From contig NZ_KL647137.1 of assembly GCF_000725805.1 (NCBI RefSeq), forward strand, positions 124,001-188,000: a stretch of DNA of 64,000 nt. The letters run 5' to 3'. This document shows, in pieces, positions 26,986 through 35,651 of this stretch. Position numbers and translations under genes: made by a program. This stretch comes from Streptomyces xanthophaeus (lineage in GTDB: Bacteria; Actinomycetota; Actinomycetes; Streptomycetales; Streptomycetaceae). Position 1 is the first letter of the stretch; each line of letters opens with the position of its first letter. The notes below the pieces were generated by a model. It ran no database searches and was not told the origin of the DNA. It saw only the letters and a list, made by a program, of their open reading frames with translations.

Positions 26986-29907
26986 TCAGTACAGGTCCGG
27001 TACGTCCGCCCCCGCGGCCCAGGCCACCTCGACCCCCGCCAGCCCCGAGGACCAGGGCGAGGCCAGCGCGGCCAGGCGCGCCGAGTCCGGCGGCGCGGCG
27101 CCCAGCCCGATGGCGAACCGGGCCACCCCGGGACCCGTCCCGAACGGGCGCGGCCACGCATGGGCCTCGGTGACGCCCGCCTCGGCCAGCGCGCCGAGCA
27201 GGGCCCGTAGCCGGCCGCGCGCCCGGCCCAGGGACTCCTCGAACTCCCGCTCCGTGGCCGCCCGTACGGTCACCACCGCCCAGGCCGCATGCCTGCGGTG
27301 CAGCGCAGGCGCCGCCAGGACCTCGCGGACGGCCCCGGGATCCGACTCCAGCAGCTCCCAGGCCCGGTACAGCTCCCGCACCAGCAGGTCGCGCAGACCC
27401 GGCCCCACCTGAGCGGTGCAGCTGCGCACCGGCGCCGAGGGGGTCAGCACGGTCACCGGGTCGGGCCCGTCGGCCGTCGCCCCCGCGGCCTGAGGGTGCA
27501 GCGTGACCGGCTCCCGCCAGTCCCAGGCCGCCCACATGCCGAAGAACTCCCGCAGCAGGGGCCGGGGTTCGAGCGGCCCGGCAGTGCGCACGGTGCGCGC
27601 CGCGAGCACCGCCCAGGCCAGCCCCGGCAACCCGCCGAAAGGGGCCGAGTCCAGGCCCCGTGAGCGGGCCCACGCCTTCACCTCCCGCGCCAGCCCCGCC
27701 CAGGCGACGGCCTCCGGGCCGGCGGGCCCGGCGCCCGCGGTGACCGGGCCTGAAGGTTCTGCGTCCACGAAGGCGCGTACGGCGTCCGCGTCGCTCACCG
27801 CGCTCAGGGCCACGGCCGCGGCCTCGCCCAGGTCCGCCCGCCGGGCCACCGCCGTGGCCGGGTCCGCCGCGCCGGCCGCGACCACCACCAGGTCGACGTC
27901 CAGCACGCCGACGCGCAGCCGCAGCCCCGGCACCCGCGCGCCGGTCACCTCCCGCATCCGCTCGGCCTCGGGGAGCGCCGCCGCCACCCGTGCCCGTACC
28001 TCCGCGAGGGCGGGCGCACCGGGCAGGACGGCCACCAGGTCGAGGTCCGCCCCGGGGAGGGCGCAGCCCATGCGCCGGGATCCGGCGAGGTGCACGACCC
28101 CCTCGGGCAGGGCCGCCGCGACCCGCGCCGCGACCAGGTCCGGGTCCGGCCCGGCGGTGTCGGCCGGGTCCGCCCGCCGGGCCGGGTCCGGCGCCGGGGG
28201 TGCCTCGTCCGTGTGTTCCGGGAGCCAGCGCACCTCGCCCGTGCCCAGGGCCACCGTGGCCCGGACCCGCATCGGCCCGTCCCCGCGCCGCGAGAGCAGC
28301 GCCAGCTCCCCGACCCGCACCGGCCGGCCCCCGCCGAGCCGGGCCGCAGCCTCGGCCACCGCCCGCTGCGGGTCCCGGCTGCGGCCCAGCGTGAGGTGCG
28401 GGGCGTACCCGCCCGCCCGTCCCCGGCAGCCCGGGAACCGCTCCACCAGGGCCGCCCGGAGCTCCTGCCACGGCGCATCCCCCGCGGCCGCCGGATCCAG
28501 CCAGAGCGTGGCGTCCTCCCGCTGCCCGAAGCTGTGCACGCCCTCCAGACGGGCGGTGAACGGCGTGCTCCCGGCGGCCGCTTCGGCCAGCAGTGGCGCC
28601 GCCTCCTCGAAGGCGGACTCGGGCACGAAGCCGAAGAGCAGGTTGACGTGCGCAGGCCAGCGCCCCACCTGAGGATCGTGCTCCCCGCGCAGTTCCTCCA
28701 CCACCGGGTCGTGCGGCGGCAGCCAGGCCACCGCGGTGCGTGCGCTCGCCGGTACCTCCAGGCTCCCCGTCCCCGCACGCGGCCCGAACTCCACCGTCGC
28801 CTCCACCCCGAAGTGGTCCGAGGCGAACAGCCCTCCGGGACCGGGGGAGTCGCCGCGCAGCGCCGCCCGGGTCACCCGCGCTCCCGCGGGACCCAGCAGG
28901 ATGCGGTCGAGCCGCCCGGCCCGCCCCGTCAACGAGCCCACCGCGGCCAGCGGATTGACCGTCGGGTCGAAGGTGGGCGTGGCATCGGCCGCCCCGTGCA
29001 CCTCGTTCCAGGCGTCGCGCAGCCCCAGCGCGGCCGCGGGTCCGGCCTCCCCCGAGCGGCCGTCGTTGAAGTCGCCCAGCAGTGCCACATCGGCTTCGAG
29101 CCCGCCCAGCCCCTCGGCGACCAGGGCCAGTTCGGTCCTCCTGCGGTCCGCGCCGTCCTGCGCGTGGTCACTGGTCAGATGCACGGCCGCGACGACCAGC
29201 GCCCCGGCCGCGGTGTCCACCGTCACCGCGGCGACCGCCTTGTGCGGACCGAGCCGGTGCACCCCCGCCTCCCGCACCGGCAGCCGGCTCAGCACCAGCA
29301 GCCCGTACGCGGTGACGTCCCGGCCGCCCGGGTCCGCCCCCACGGTGTACCCGGCCCGCACCCACGGCTCGGCCAACAGCATGCCGAGCAGCGCGGGTTC
29401 GACCTCCTGGAGCGCGATGACGTCGGCGTCCGCGGCCGCCAGCTCGGCCAGCAGCACCGGCCTGCGCCGGTCGGTGGCGATGCGCGGGGCGTCGTACCGG
29501 TCCCAGAGCGTGTTCCAGGTCAGCAGCCGCACCCGGTCCGGAGCCCCGGCCCCTGCACCGTCCGCGGGCACGTCCTCGACGGGACGCCAGGCGCCGCCGT
29601 CCGCCGGGTCCCAGGCGCACGGGGTACGCGCCGTGAAGAACGGCGCCCGCAGCAGCCGCGGACGGCGGACCCGCCCCGCCTCGGTCACGTCGATCCGGTC
29701 CACGCCCGTGGCCCGGTCCCACACCAGCTCCCCGTCCGCCTCGACGAACAGCACCCGGTGCCAGGGGATGTCGCCTCCGGGCACGAAGGACGGCAGCGGG
29801 ACCCGCTTCGGCCCGGCCCCGCGCTGGAGCAGCCCGAGCACGAACCGCGCCGGGTCGAACCGGGCGTCCCAGCGCACCCGGTGGTAGAGCTCCTCGCTCG
29901 TGCGCAT
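26986..29907 (-). CDS. Four-module RNA repair protein: MJ1316(DUF504)-EEP-2H-poly(A) polymerase-like
   Basis: A 973-residue protein with four recognisable modules. Residues ~1-80: MJ1316/DUF504 RNA-end recognition domain (GGDIPWHRVLFVE). ~125-375: endonuclease/exonuclease/phosphatase fold with Asn132, Gln167-Glu168, His243, GDFND at 278-282, Asp334 and SDH at 363-365. ~395-560: 2H phosphoesterase with both motifs, His420 (HVNLLF) and His504 (HLTLGR). ~580-973: polymerase-beta-like nucleotidyltransferase (GS at 609-610, Asp621 and Asp623, later Asp672), then a helical region and a C-terminal domain resembling the RNA-binding domain of eukaryotic poly(A) polymerase. The ATG at 29907 overlaps the ligase-kinase stop (TGATG), implying coupled translation. 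Trimming, cyclic-phosphate opening and tailing of RNA ends are inferred. Confidence 0.88.
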   Translation of the reverse strand: MRTSEELYHRVRWDARFDPARFVLGLLQRGAGPKRVPLPSFVPGGDIPWHRVLFVEADGELVWDRATGVDRIDVTEAGRVRRPRLLRAPFFTARTPCAWDPADGGAWRPVEDVPADGAGAGAPDRVRLLTWNTLWDRYDAPRIATDRRRPVLLAELAAADADVIALQEVEPALLGMLLAEPWVRAGYTVGADPGGRDVTAYGLLVLSRLPVREAGVHRLGPHKAVAAVTVDTAAGALVVAAVHLTSDHAQDGADRRRTELALVAEGLGGLEADVALLGDFNDGRSGEAGPAAALGLRDAWNEVHGAADATPTFDPTVNPLAAVGSLTGRAGRLDRILLGPAGARVTRAALRGDSPGPGGLFASDHFGVEATVEFGPRAGTGSLEVPASARTAVAWLPPHDPVVEELRGEHDPQVGRWPAHVNLLFGFVPESAFEEAAPLLAEAAAGSTPFTARLEGVHSFGQREDATLWLDPAAAGDAPWQELRAALVERFPGCRGRAGGYAPHLTLGRSRDPQRAVAEAAARLGGGRPVRVGELALLSRRGDGPMRVRATVALGTGEVRWLPEHTDEAPPAPDPARRADPADTAGPDPDLVAARVAAALPEGVVHLAGSRRMGCALPGADLDLVAVLPGAPALAEVRARVAAALPEAERMREVTGARVPGLRLRVGVLDVDLVVVAAGAADPATAVARRADLGEAAAVALSAVSDADAVRAFVDAEPSGPVTAGAGPAGPEAVAWAGLAREVKAWARSRGLDSAPFGGLPGLAWAVLAARTVRTAGPLEPRPLLREFFGMWAAWDWREPVTLHPQAAGATADGPDPVTVLTPSAPVRSCTAQVGPGLRDLLVRELYRAWELLESDPGAVREVLAAPALHRRHAAWAVVTVRAATEREFEESLGRARGRLRALLGALAEAGVTEAHAWPRPFGTGPGVARFAIGLGAAPPDSARLAALASPWSSGLAGVEVAWAAGADVPDLY

Positions 29908-31682
29908 CAGCACTCCCCGCCGTCGGTCGTGTCCAGGCTGCCCGCCACGTCCTGGACCCCGCCCCGCGCGCCGACGTACCAGGTGCGGTGTGCCTGGCCC
30001 GGATAGGGCGGGTCGAACCGGCGCAGCTGCGAGGCCAGTACCTGCGGGGGAACCGGATGGGCCCGCACGGCATTGCGGCGCTGCAGCTCCGCCTCGTCGG
30101 TCAGCACCACGGCGTGGGTCACCAGCGCGTCGCGGCGCCGCGCGACCGAGCCCGCCAGGCCGCGCTGCTGGTCGGTGAGCGAGGTCGCGTCCCACACCAC
30201 GGTTCCGCCGCGGGCCAGTGCCGCGTCCAGCCGGTCGAGGCCCTCGCGCAGCACCTGCGCATTGGCCCCCTGGTCGGCGCGCGAACCGCGGGCCGTACGC
30301 AGGTCGTCGAGGCTGATGTACGTGTCCACGCCGGGCAGCGCGCGGCCGAAGGTGCTCTTGCCGCTGCCCGAGGGCCCGCACAGCTGGACCAGTCGGGGGA
30401 AGTCCCCCGCGCGCCAACGCCAGGTGGCCGCCACCGCCTCCTCGGCGGTGGTGATCCTGCCCAGCGAGTACAGGTGGCGGGCCTCGGCCCAGCAGCGGTC
30501 GGCGGCCTCGGGGGAGAGCCCGGCCAGCGCCTCGCGGACACCGGTGCGCAAGGGGCCCAGCGGATCGGGTCCGAGCAGCCCCGCCTCCTCGGCGCACAGC
30601 GCGGACCACTCGACGCACTCCCGCGCCGCCCCGTCCCCGGCCAGCGCCCCGGCGAGGGCGTGCAGCAGCCCGAGATCCGCCGCGGCCGTCATCCTGATCA
30701 GCCCGGTCCGCCGCTCGGCGTCCGGGAACGGCCGCTGGAGCAGCCCGTACAGACCGACGAGGTCGGCCACCCGCCGCGCGAGCCCCGTACCGACCGGCCC
30801 GGCCGCCGGTCCCGGAGCGGCGAGCGCCGCGATCCGGGCGCGCGGTACGCGGTGCAGCAGCGCGGCCAGCACTCCGGCCAGCCTGGCCTCCCCGGTACGC
30901 CCCGACGCGTCGATCCGGGCGGCGGCCTCGGCCACCGCGGCTGCGAGGGACCCGTCCGGCGCGGCCGCGTCCGCCCCGGCCCCGTCCGCCGTCCCGATGC
31001 CGACGGCCGCCGACAGCTCCGCCGCATCGGGCTCGGCCCCGGAGCGCACCGCCCACAACGGGGCGGCGGGCCCCAACCCGTTCGGCACGACCTGCGCGAA
31101 CATCCAGTGCGTACCCGTCTGTACGTGACCGGGGCGCACCCACTTCGCCACGCACCGCCCGAAGTCCGCACGGGTGAAGCCCGCCACGGTCCGTACGACG
31201 TAGCCCTCCTGGCGCGCGGTGTCGAGCTTCAGCCTGCGCAGCACCCGCTCGTCGAAGGTGCCGCGCCACAGGACGGGCGGGGTGGGTATGCCCAGACCGC
31301 GCAGGAACCGTACGCCCTGGTCCCAGTCCAGGCAGTGCTCCCCGTCCCACACCGAGAACCCGTAGAACCAGCTGTCGAGTTCCCCGTACGGCAGCGAGTG
31401 CCGGGCGTACAGGTTCTCCCCGCACACCCGCCGGCCCTCCGGGATCCCCGGGCCTATCCTGCTCTGGAGGCCCTTGACCCAGGCCCGCGAAGGATGGTGG
31501 GCGGAGTCGAGGGAGCGGGCGTGCAGCCCGTCCCGGTAGAGCGTGGTGTTCTCCCCGTCGAGCTTCTCGGTCACCACCACCTCGCGCCCGGCCAGGCCCG
31601 CGAAACCGTCGGCCCGCACGTCGTCCGAGGCCGCTCCCGGGGACCAGGGCAGGTGGGGAGTGCGGGGGTAGTGGGTACGCAT
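29907..31682 (-). CDS. RNA ligase fused to polynucleotide kinase
   Basis: A 591-residue protein. Residues ~20-210 are an RNA ligase adenylyltransferase: motif I VTEKLDGENT with Lys40, CGENLYARHS and YGFSVWD (motifs III/IIIa), EGYVVR near 160 (motif IV) and AKWVRPG near 180 (motif V). Residues ~240-420 are helical and Ala-rich. Residues ~430-575 are a polynucleotide-kinase-like P-loop domain with GPSGSGKST (436-444), ISLDDLR and VVWDATSLT. It would phosphorylate 5' ends and seal RNA. No phosphatase domain is present; the 2H domain of the next gene could supply 3'-end healing. The ATG at 31682 has GGAG six bases upstream. First gene of the operon. Confidence 0.88.
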   Translation of the reverse strand: MRTHYPRTPHLPWSPGAASDDVRADGFAGLAGREVVVTEKLDGENTTLYRDGLHARSLDSAHHPSRAWVKGLQSRIGPGIPEGRRVCGENLYARHSLPYGELDSWFYGFSVWDGEHCLDWDQGVRFLRGLGIPTPPVLWRGTFDERVLRRLKLDTARQEGYVVRTVAGFTRADFGRCVAKWVRPGHVQTGTHWMFAQVVPNGLGPAAPLWAVRSGAEPDAAELSAAVGIGTADGAGADAAAPDGSLAAAVAEAAARIDASGRTGEARLAGVLAALLHRVPRARIAALAAPGPAAGPVGTGLARRVADLVGLYGLLQRPFPDAERRTGLIRMTAAADLGLLHALAGALAGDGAARECVEWSALCAEEAGLLGPDPLGPLRTGVREALAGLSPEAADRCWAEARHLYSLGRITTAEEAVAATWRWRAGDFPRLVQLCGPSGSGKSTFGRALPGVDTYISLDDLRTARGSRADQGANAQVLREGLDRLDAALARGGTVVWDATSLTDQQRGLAGSVARRRDALVTHAVVLTDEAELQRRNAVRAHPVPPQVLASQLRRFDPPYPGQAHRTWYVGARGGVQDVAGSLDTTDGGEC

Positions 31683-31720
31683 GGTCCGCTCCAGGCCGAC
31701 GACGGGGTGTGCCGTCACTC

Positions 31721-31750
31721 TAGGTAGGCGGAGCAGGCCGATCCACTCAA
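31721..31750 (-). promoter_or_regulatory. Putative promoter of the RNA-repair operon
   Basis: On the minus strand TTGAGT (31750-31745) and TACCTA (31726-31721) are 18 bases apart. Initiation near 31713 would give a leader of about 30 bases with the ribosome binding site intact. I see no RtcR-type (sigma-54) site. Confidence 0.4.
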
Positions 31751-31808
31751 TAACCCCCGAACCGGGCCGGGCCGGCCGGAGCCGACCGCGGCCGGTGACG
31801 TCCGTCCG

Positions 31809-32465
31809 TCAGTAGCCGACGGTGAACCGCTTGCCCGCGTGCGCGTCGCGTTCGATCTCGTCGACCAGGGCCACGGCGTAGTCCTCCGTCGAGATCCGGC
31901 TCCGCCCGTCCTCGCCGGTGACCAGGTCGTCCAGGCCCAGCCGGTACGTTCCCGTGCGCTCGCCCGGCTCGATCTGCGCGGCCGGGCTGAGGGTGGTCCA
32001 GCGCACCTCTTCCACGGGCACGGTGCGCAGGAAGTCCAGTGCGTCCCCGTGGGCGTGCATGACGGCGAGCACCGGCTCCGGGACCCCCGCCGCGTCCCAT
32101 ACCAGCGGGCCGCCCGGGGTCCGCAGCGACCCGGCGCCGCCCACGACGACCACGCGCGGCCGCGGCGCGTCCGGACCGAGCGACTGCACCCCGCCGATCA
32201 GGGACTTGGCGGCGGCCACGATCGCGCCGGGATCCCCCGAACCGGGGCCGAACGCGCTGACCACCACGTCCTGCCCGGCCGCCGACGCGGCCACCGACGC
32301 CGGGTCCAGGACGTCCCCGGCCACCACCTCACCGTGCTCCCCGAGACCCCCGAGCTGCGCGGGATCACGTACGACGGCCGTCACTTGGTGACCGCGCGCG
32401 AGTGCTTCGTGCAGCACCCGGGTTCCGATGCTGCCGGTCGCTCCGAAGAGCGCGATCTTCGCCAT
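31809..32465 (-). CDS. NAD(P)-binding Rossmann protein (atypical SDR)
   Basis: A 218-residue protein of the NAD(P)H-binding (NmrA/YwnB-like) group. It opens with IALFGATGSIG, the dinucleotide-binding loop, and continues with VTAVVRDP, GDVLDPASV and VVVVGGAGSL. The WTTLSPAAQIEPGERTG segment is typical of these proteins. The ATG at 32465 has ACGGAG five bases upstream; the longer frame upstream lies in repeat DNA. It probably acts as a reductase or redox sensor. Confidence 0.85.
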   Translation of the reverse strand: MAKIALFGATGSIGTRVLHEALARGHQVTAVVRDPAQLGGLGEHGEVVAGDVLDPASVAASAAGQDVVVSAFGPGSGDPGAIVAAAKSLIGGVQSLGPDAPRPRVVVVGGAGSLRTPGGPLVWDAAGVPEPVLAVMHAHGDALDFLRTVPVEEVRWTTLSPAAQIEPGERTGTYRLGLDDLVTGEDGRSRISTEDYAVALVDEIERDAHAGKRFTVGY

Positions 32466-32579
32466 GGCGACTCCGTGGGGATGGAGGGCGGTACGGGGCT
32501 CCGGTCGGACCCCGCCCTGCCCATCCAACCCAACCGGCCGCCCCGGCCCGGCAGACCGGGCCGCGGCCACTCGGATGAC

Positions 32580-33245
32580 GGTGGCTGCGCCGTGTTCCCT
32601 GCGGGGCTCGGCGGTGTCCCGTGCGGGGCTTGGCCGTGGGGTGGTGCCCCGTCTGCGGCTTCGTTGCACGGGGCTCCGCCCCGGACCCCGCGCCTCAAAC
32701 GCCGGCGGGGCTGTTTTTTGGCCTCGTTGCAGCGGCGGCTTGTGCGTGGGGGGTCGGGGAGCGGTGCCCCTCCGGGGTACCTCCTCGGCTCGCGCACTGA
32801 GCCCCGTAGAAAGCGGCGGCCCGGGTTGCGCGCTCGTCCTGCGGGGGCACCCCGCAGTGTCCCCACTCCCCTCGACCAGGGCTTCGCTTCCAACGCCGGG
32901 GCGTGTGGGGTGGGGGCGCGCAGGAGGGTCCCCGCAGGACGAGCGCGCAACCTAGGCCGGACATGCGAAGCCGGGGCTCAGTGCGCGAGCCGAGGAGACA
33001 CTCCGGAGGGACCCCGCCCCACACCCCCGACCAAGGCAAGCACCATCCCGGCCAGCACATCCAACGCCCAGCCTGGGCAAAATCAGCCCCGCCCGGGGGT
33101 CCCCCCGGACGGAGTCTGGGGGAGCTTGAGGCGCGGGGTCCGGGGCGGAGCCCCGTAGCAGCGGCGCCGCAGGCGGGGCGCCACCCCACCGCTGAGCCCC
33201 GCACGGGACACCGCCGAGCCCCGCAGGGAACACGGCGGGCGGGGC
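32580..33245. repeat. Dispersed intergenic repeat element, copy B, with internal inverted copy
   Basis: About 660 bp of non-coding DNA between two minus-strand genes. It shares long blocks with 13905-14300 and also contains an inverted second copy of part of itself. The segment near 32776-32805 reappears reversed near 32973-32998, and the 21-bp word at 32826-32846 reappears reversed at 32930-32950. A large fold-back is therefore possible. I see no transposase or credible ORF. Confidence 0.8.
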
Positions 33246-33283
33246 CGAGCCGAGGAAACCGTGCAGCGGCGCAGCCCAGTGGC

Positions 33284-34789
33284 TCAGGGTGAGGTGGGGA
33301 CCGCCGCCGCCAGCCGGCCACCCTCCGCGAAGTGCAGGTGGTCCAGCCGGGCCCCGTACGGCCAGTCCCGTGCCCGGTAGAAGCACAGGTCGCTCGGGAT
33401 CGGGACCTCGCGCAGGTCGGCCGCGTGGGTCCCCGGCGGCAGTGCGGTGGCCGCCGCGAGCAGCGGATCGGACGTGCCGCGCCACTCGGCGACCGGGGTG
33501 GGACGGGGCCAGGGCCGGCCGGTGTTGGGGAAGAGCCACCCGCCGGCGTCGGGCACCCGGCCCGCGAAGTCCGGCCGCTGCGTCGCCCGCCGGGCCCGCC
33601 GGGCGAAGGAGAGCAGCAGGTCCGCCAGCGACTCGGCCAGCAGCGTCACCTCGGGGTGCTCCCGCAGTCCCTTCGGGTCGGTGGGCACCGAGACGGCGTA
33701 CCCCCACCGGCCGGACGCCGGGTCGATGCGGACCTGCGCCAGCGCGCTGCTGCGGCCGTACTCGACGCGGGCCAGCGGCCAGTACGTCCCGTCCCCGCCG
33801 AGCATCCGGTGCGTCTCGGGGTCCACGGCGTGCTCGGGCGCCCCGGGCAGCAGCCGCAGCGCGGGCAGTCCCGGTACCGTCACGCCGCCGATCTCCCGCA
33901 GCACCCCGCGGACCTCCTCGGGCACCGGAAGCCCCCAGCCGTCCATCACGGAATCGGCGCAGCCCGCCTGGAGCGCGAGGTATCCGGGGAACTCGACTGC
34001 CAGGTCCCGCAGTTCGGCCACCGCGCGCTGTCCGGCGTCGGCGGGCACCCGGTGCCGGCGCACCGGCCGGCCGAGGAAGTCCCCGATGACCATGGAGTGC
34101 AGCAGCAGGGCCCGGCCCTCGCCCACGATCTCGAACTGGACCTCGCTGCTTCCGGTGTCGGCGGTGTTGTGGGAGGTGGAGAAGTACGGAGCCCAGTCCA
34201 CCGTGCACGGATAGCCGGGCAGCGCGTGCAGGTCGACGAGGTCGGTGAGGGGGTTGCCGCGGCCGACGAGCGCGGCCAGTGCGGCGTCGGTCCCCTCGGC
34301 CACCTCGACGCTCGGCGTGGCCGCCGCCATCGCCTTCGCCACCCCGCCGGACCCGGCCGGGGGCAGGTCCGTGCCGCCGTCGGCCAGGCGTGCGGCGAAC
34401 CCGGCCAGCCATCCGACGAACTCCGGTGCCTGCACGGTGACTTCGGGGTCCCCGCCCCACGGGCTGACGGCCACGACCGGGCCCCAGCCCGCGGCTGCGA
34501 CGCCGACGATCAGCGAGCCTTCGCCGAAGTCCACCTCGCCCAGGGTCCAGTGGCCGTCGTCGAAGCGCTCGCGGCCGCGCGGCCCGAAGGAGTACGCGTG
34601 GTCATCGCTCTCCACCCCGCCGATCTCGCGCAGGACGATCCGTACCTCCTCCGGTACCGCGACCGTCCAGCCGTCCATCTCGGCCTCGGTGAAGCCTTCG
34701 AGGAGTTCGACCTCGCCGGGGCGTTCCTGCGCCAGTTCCTTCAGGTGCCAGAGGGTGGCCGAGGCCACCTCCGCTGCCGCGCCGCCCAT
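33284..34789 (-). CDS. Tandem SMI1/KNR4 (SUKH)-like domain protein
   Basis: A 501-residue cytoplasmic protein with an internal duplication: MDGWTVAVPEEVRIVLREIG at ~38 and MDGWGLPVPEEVRGVLREIG at ~285. Each copy is followed by a beta-rich region ending in a helix (VGWLAGFAARL; LADLLLSFARRA). The pattern matches SMI1/KNR4-like proteins, which include immunity proteins to toxins but also solitary proteins of unknown role in Streptomyces. No toxin gene is adjacent, so I do not call immunity. GGAG lies six bases before the ATG. Confidence 0.65.
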   Translation of the reverse strand: MGGAAAEVASATLWHLKELAQERPGEVELLEGFTEAEMDGWTVAVPEEVRIVLREIGGVESDDHAYSFGPRGRERFDDGHWTLGEVDFGEGSLIVGVAAAGWGPVVAVSPWGGDPEVTVQAPEFVGWLAGFAARLADGGTDLPPAGSGGVAKAMAAATPSVEVAEGTDAALAALVGRGNPLTDLVDLHALPGYPCTVDWAPYFSTSHNTADTGSSEVQFEIVGEGRALLLHSMVIGDFLGRPVRRHRVPADAGQRAVAELRDLAVEFPGYLALQAGCADSVMDGWGLPVPEEVRGVLREIGGVTVPGLPALRLLPGAPEHAVDPETHRMLGGDGTYWPLARVEYGRSSALAQVRIDPASGRWGYAVSVPTDPKGLREHPEVTLLAESLADLLLSFARRARRATQRPDFAGRVPDAGGWLFPNTGRPWPRPTPVAEWRGTSDPLLAAATALPPGTHAADLREVPIPSDLCFYRARDWPYGARLDHLHFAEGGRLAAAVPTSP

Positions 34790-34847
34790 GTCCCGCTCCC
34801 CGTGCCGTCCTGCGTACGGCCCCGAGCCTAACCGCGGGCAGGGGTCG

Positions 34848-35378
34848 CTACCGGCACAGGGCCACGATGGCGGGCGACACCGTGCCCTTGGCGGCCTCGC
34901 ACAGGGGCGCCATGTCGTACGTACGCTGCGGCGCGGGCCTCGGCTTCGCCGCAGCGGGCGGCCGCTGGCGGGGTGTGGCCGCCGGGACGGAGGCCCGCAC
35001 GCGGCGGGGCTGCGCCGCGGGCCGGGCGGGTCGCTCCCGGCCGGCGGAGGCCTCGCGGCGCGGGGGGCGGGGCCGGGCGGGGGCCGGCCGGGCCGCCTCG
35101 ACCACTGCCCGAGCCGTTTCCGGGGCCCCGGCAGCCCCGTCAGCCCCCTCGGCCCCGGCCGCCGGTACCGGCGCCGGTACCGCGGGGAGGGTGCCCAACG
35201 GCCAGGCGGGGGGCTGCGGCTGGGGCCGTGCGTGCGGGGGAGCCGTACGGGTCGCCGCGGGCACGGGACCCGGCGCGCTCGGCGGAGCCGCGGGCCGCAC
35301 GGTGACGCACCCGGTGGCCAGGACGAACACGGCGAGGGACAGCTTCAGGGGCAGCGTCAGGGCCCGGCGCGACTGCAT
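34848..35378 (-). CDS. Proline-rich lipoprotein, paralogue of the one at 5.8 kb
   Basis: A 176-residue predicted lipoprotein. The signal peptide ends with FVLATGC (lipidated Cys21). A Pro/Ala/Arg-rich linker follows, then the conserved tip MAPLCEAAKGTVSPAIVALC. It shares start context, architecture and tip with the gene at 5815-6279 (both begin MQxRRA; both tips hold two cysteines ~15 residues apart). Function unknown. It diverges from the phytase gene. Confidence 0.65.
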   Translation of the reverse strand: MQSRRALTLPLKLSLAVFVLATGCVTVRPAAPPSAPGPVPAATRTAPPHARPQPQPPAWPLGTLPAVPAPVPAAGAEGADGAAGAPETARAVVEAARPAPARPRPPRREASAGRERPARPAAQPRRVRASVPAATPRQRPPAAAKPRPAPQRTYDMAPLCEAAKGTVSPAIVALCR

Positions 35379-35651
35379 CCGCCCACCCTGCCGTACCGGG
35401 GGCGCCGGAGCCCCGTCCGTCACGCGGACGAGTGAGCCTTGCGCCCGCACGCGCTGACCGTCCCCTTTCCGTGCGCCGGGGCGTTCCTGTGACGGCATGC
35501 CGGACCGACGGCGAAGCTCGTACATGTGGTGTTCATGCCACATCCATACCGTCAGGGCCGTGTGCTGGGGCGACGGTCACGCAGCGGTCCGATGCTGACC
35601 CCGACCAGCACCCCACCCGTACGCCCCCTATCCCACCCGAGGAGCCCCTTC
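35379..35651. promoter_or_regulatory. Divergent promoter region, lipoprotein / phytase
   Basis: This 273-bp gap contains an inverted repeat ATGTGG (35524-35529) and CCACAT (35538-35543). Within it, GTTCATGCCAC (35531-35541) resembles one 11-base unit of a Streptomyces PhoP box, which would suit a phosphate-scavenging phytase, but a second clear unit is lacking. AGGAG at 35640-35644 is the phytase ribosome binding site. Confidence 0.3.

Noticed and set aside
28201..31425. N-terminal extension of the MJ1316-EEP-2H-PAP gene to 31425
   Set aside because: The extension is the shadow of the ligase-kinase gene in another frame. The ATG at 29907 with TGATG overlap starts exactly at the MJ1316 domain.
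33284..34789. Polymorphic-toxin immunity locus
   Set aside because: SMI1/KNR4-like domains occur in immunity proteins, but no toxin, secretion gene or second immunity gene is adjacent.
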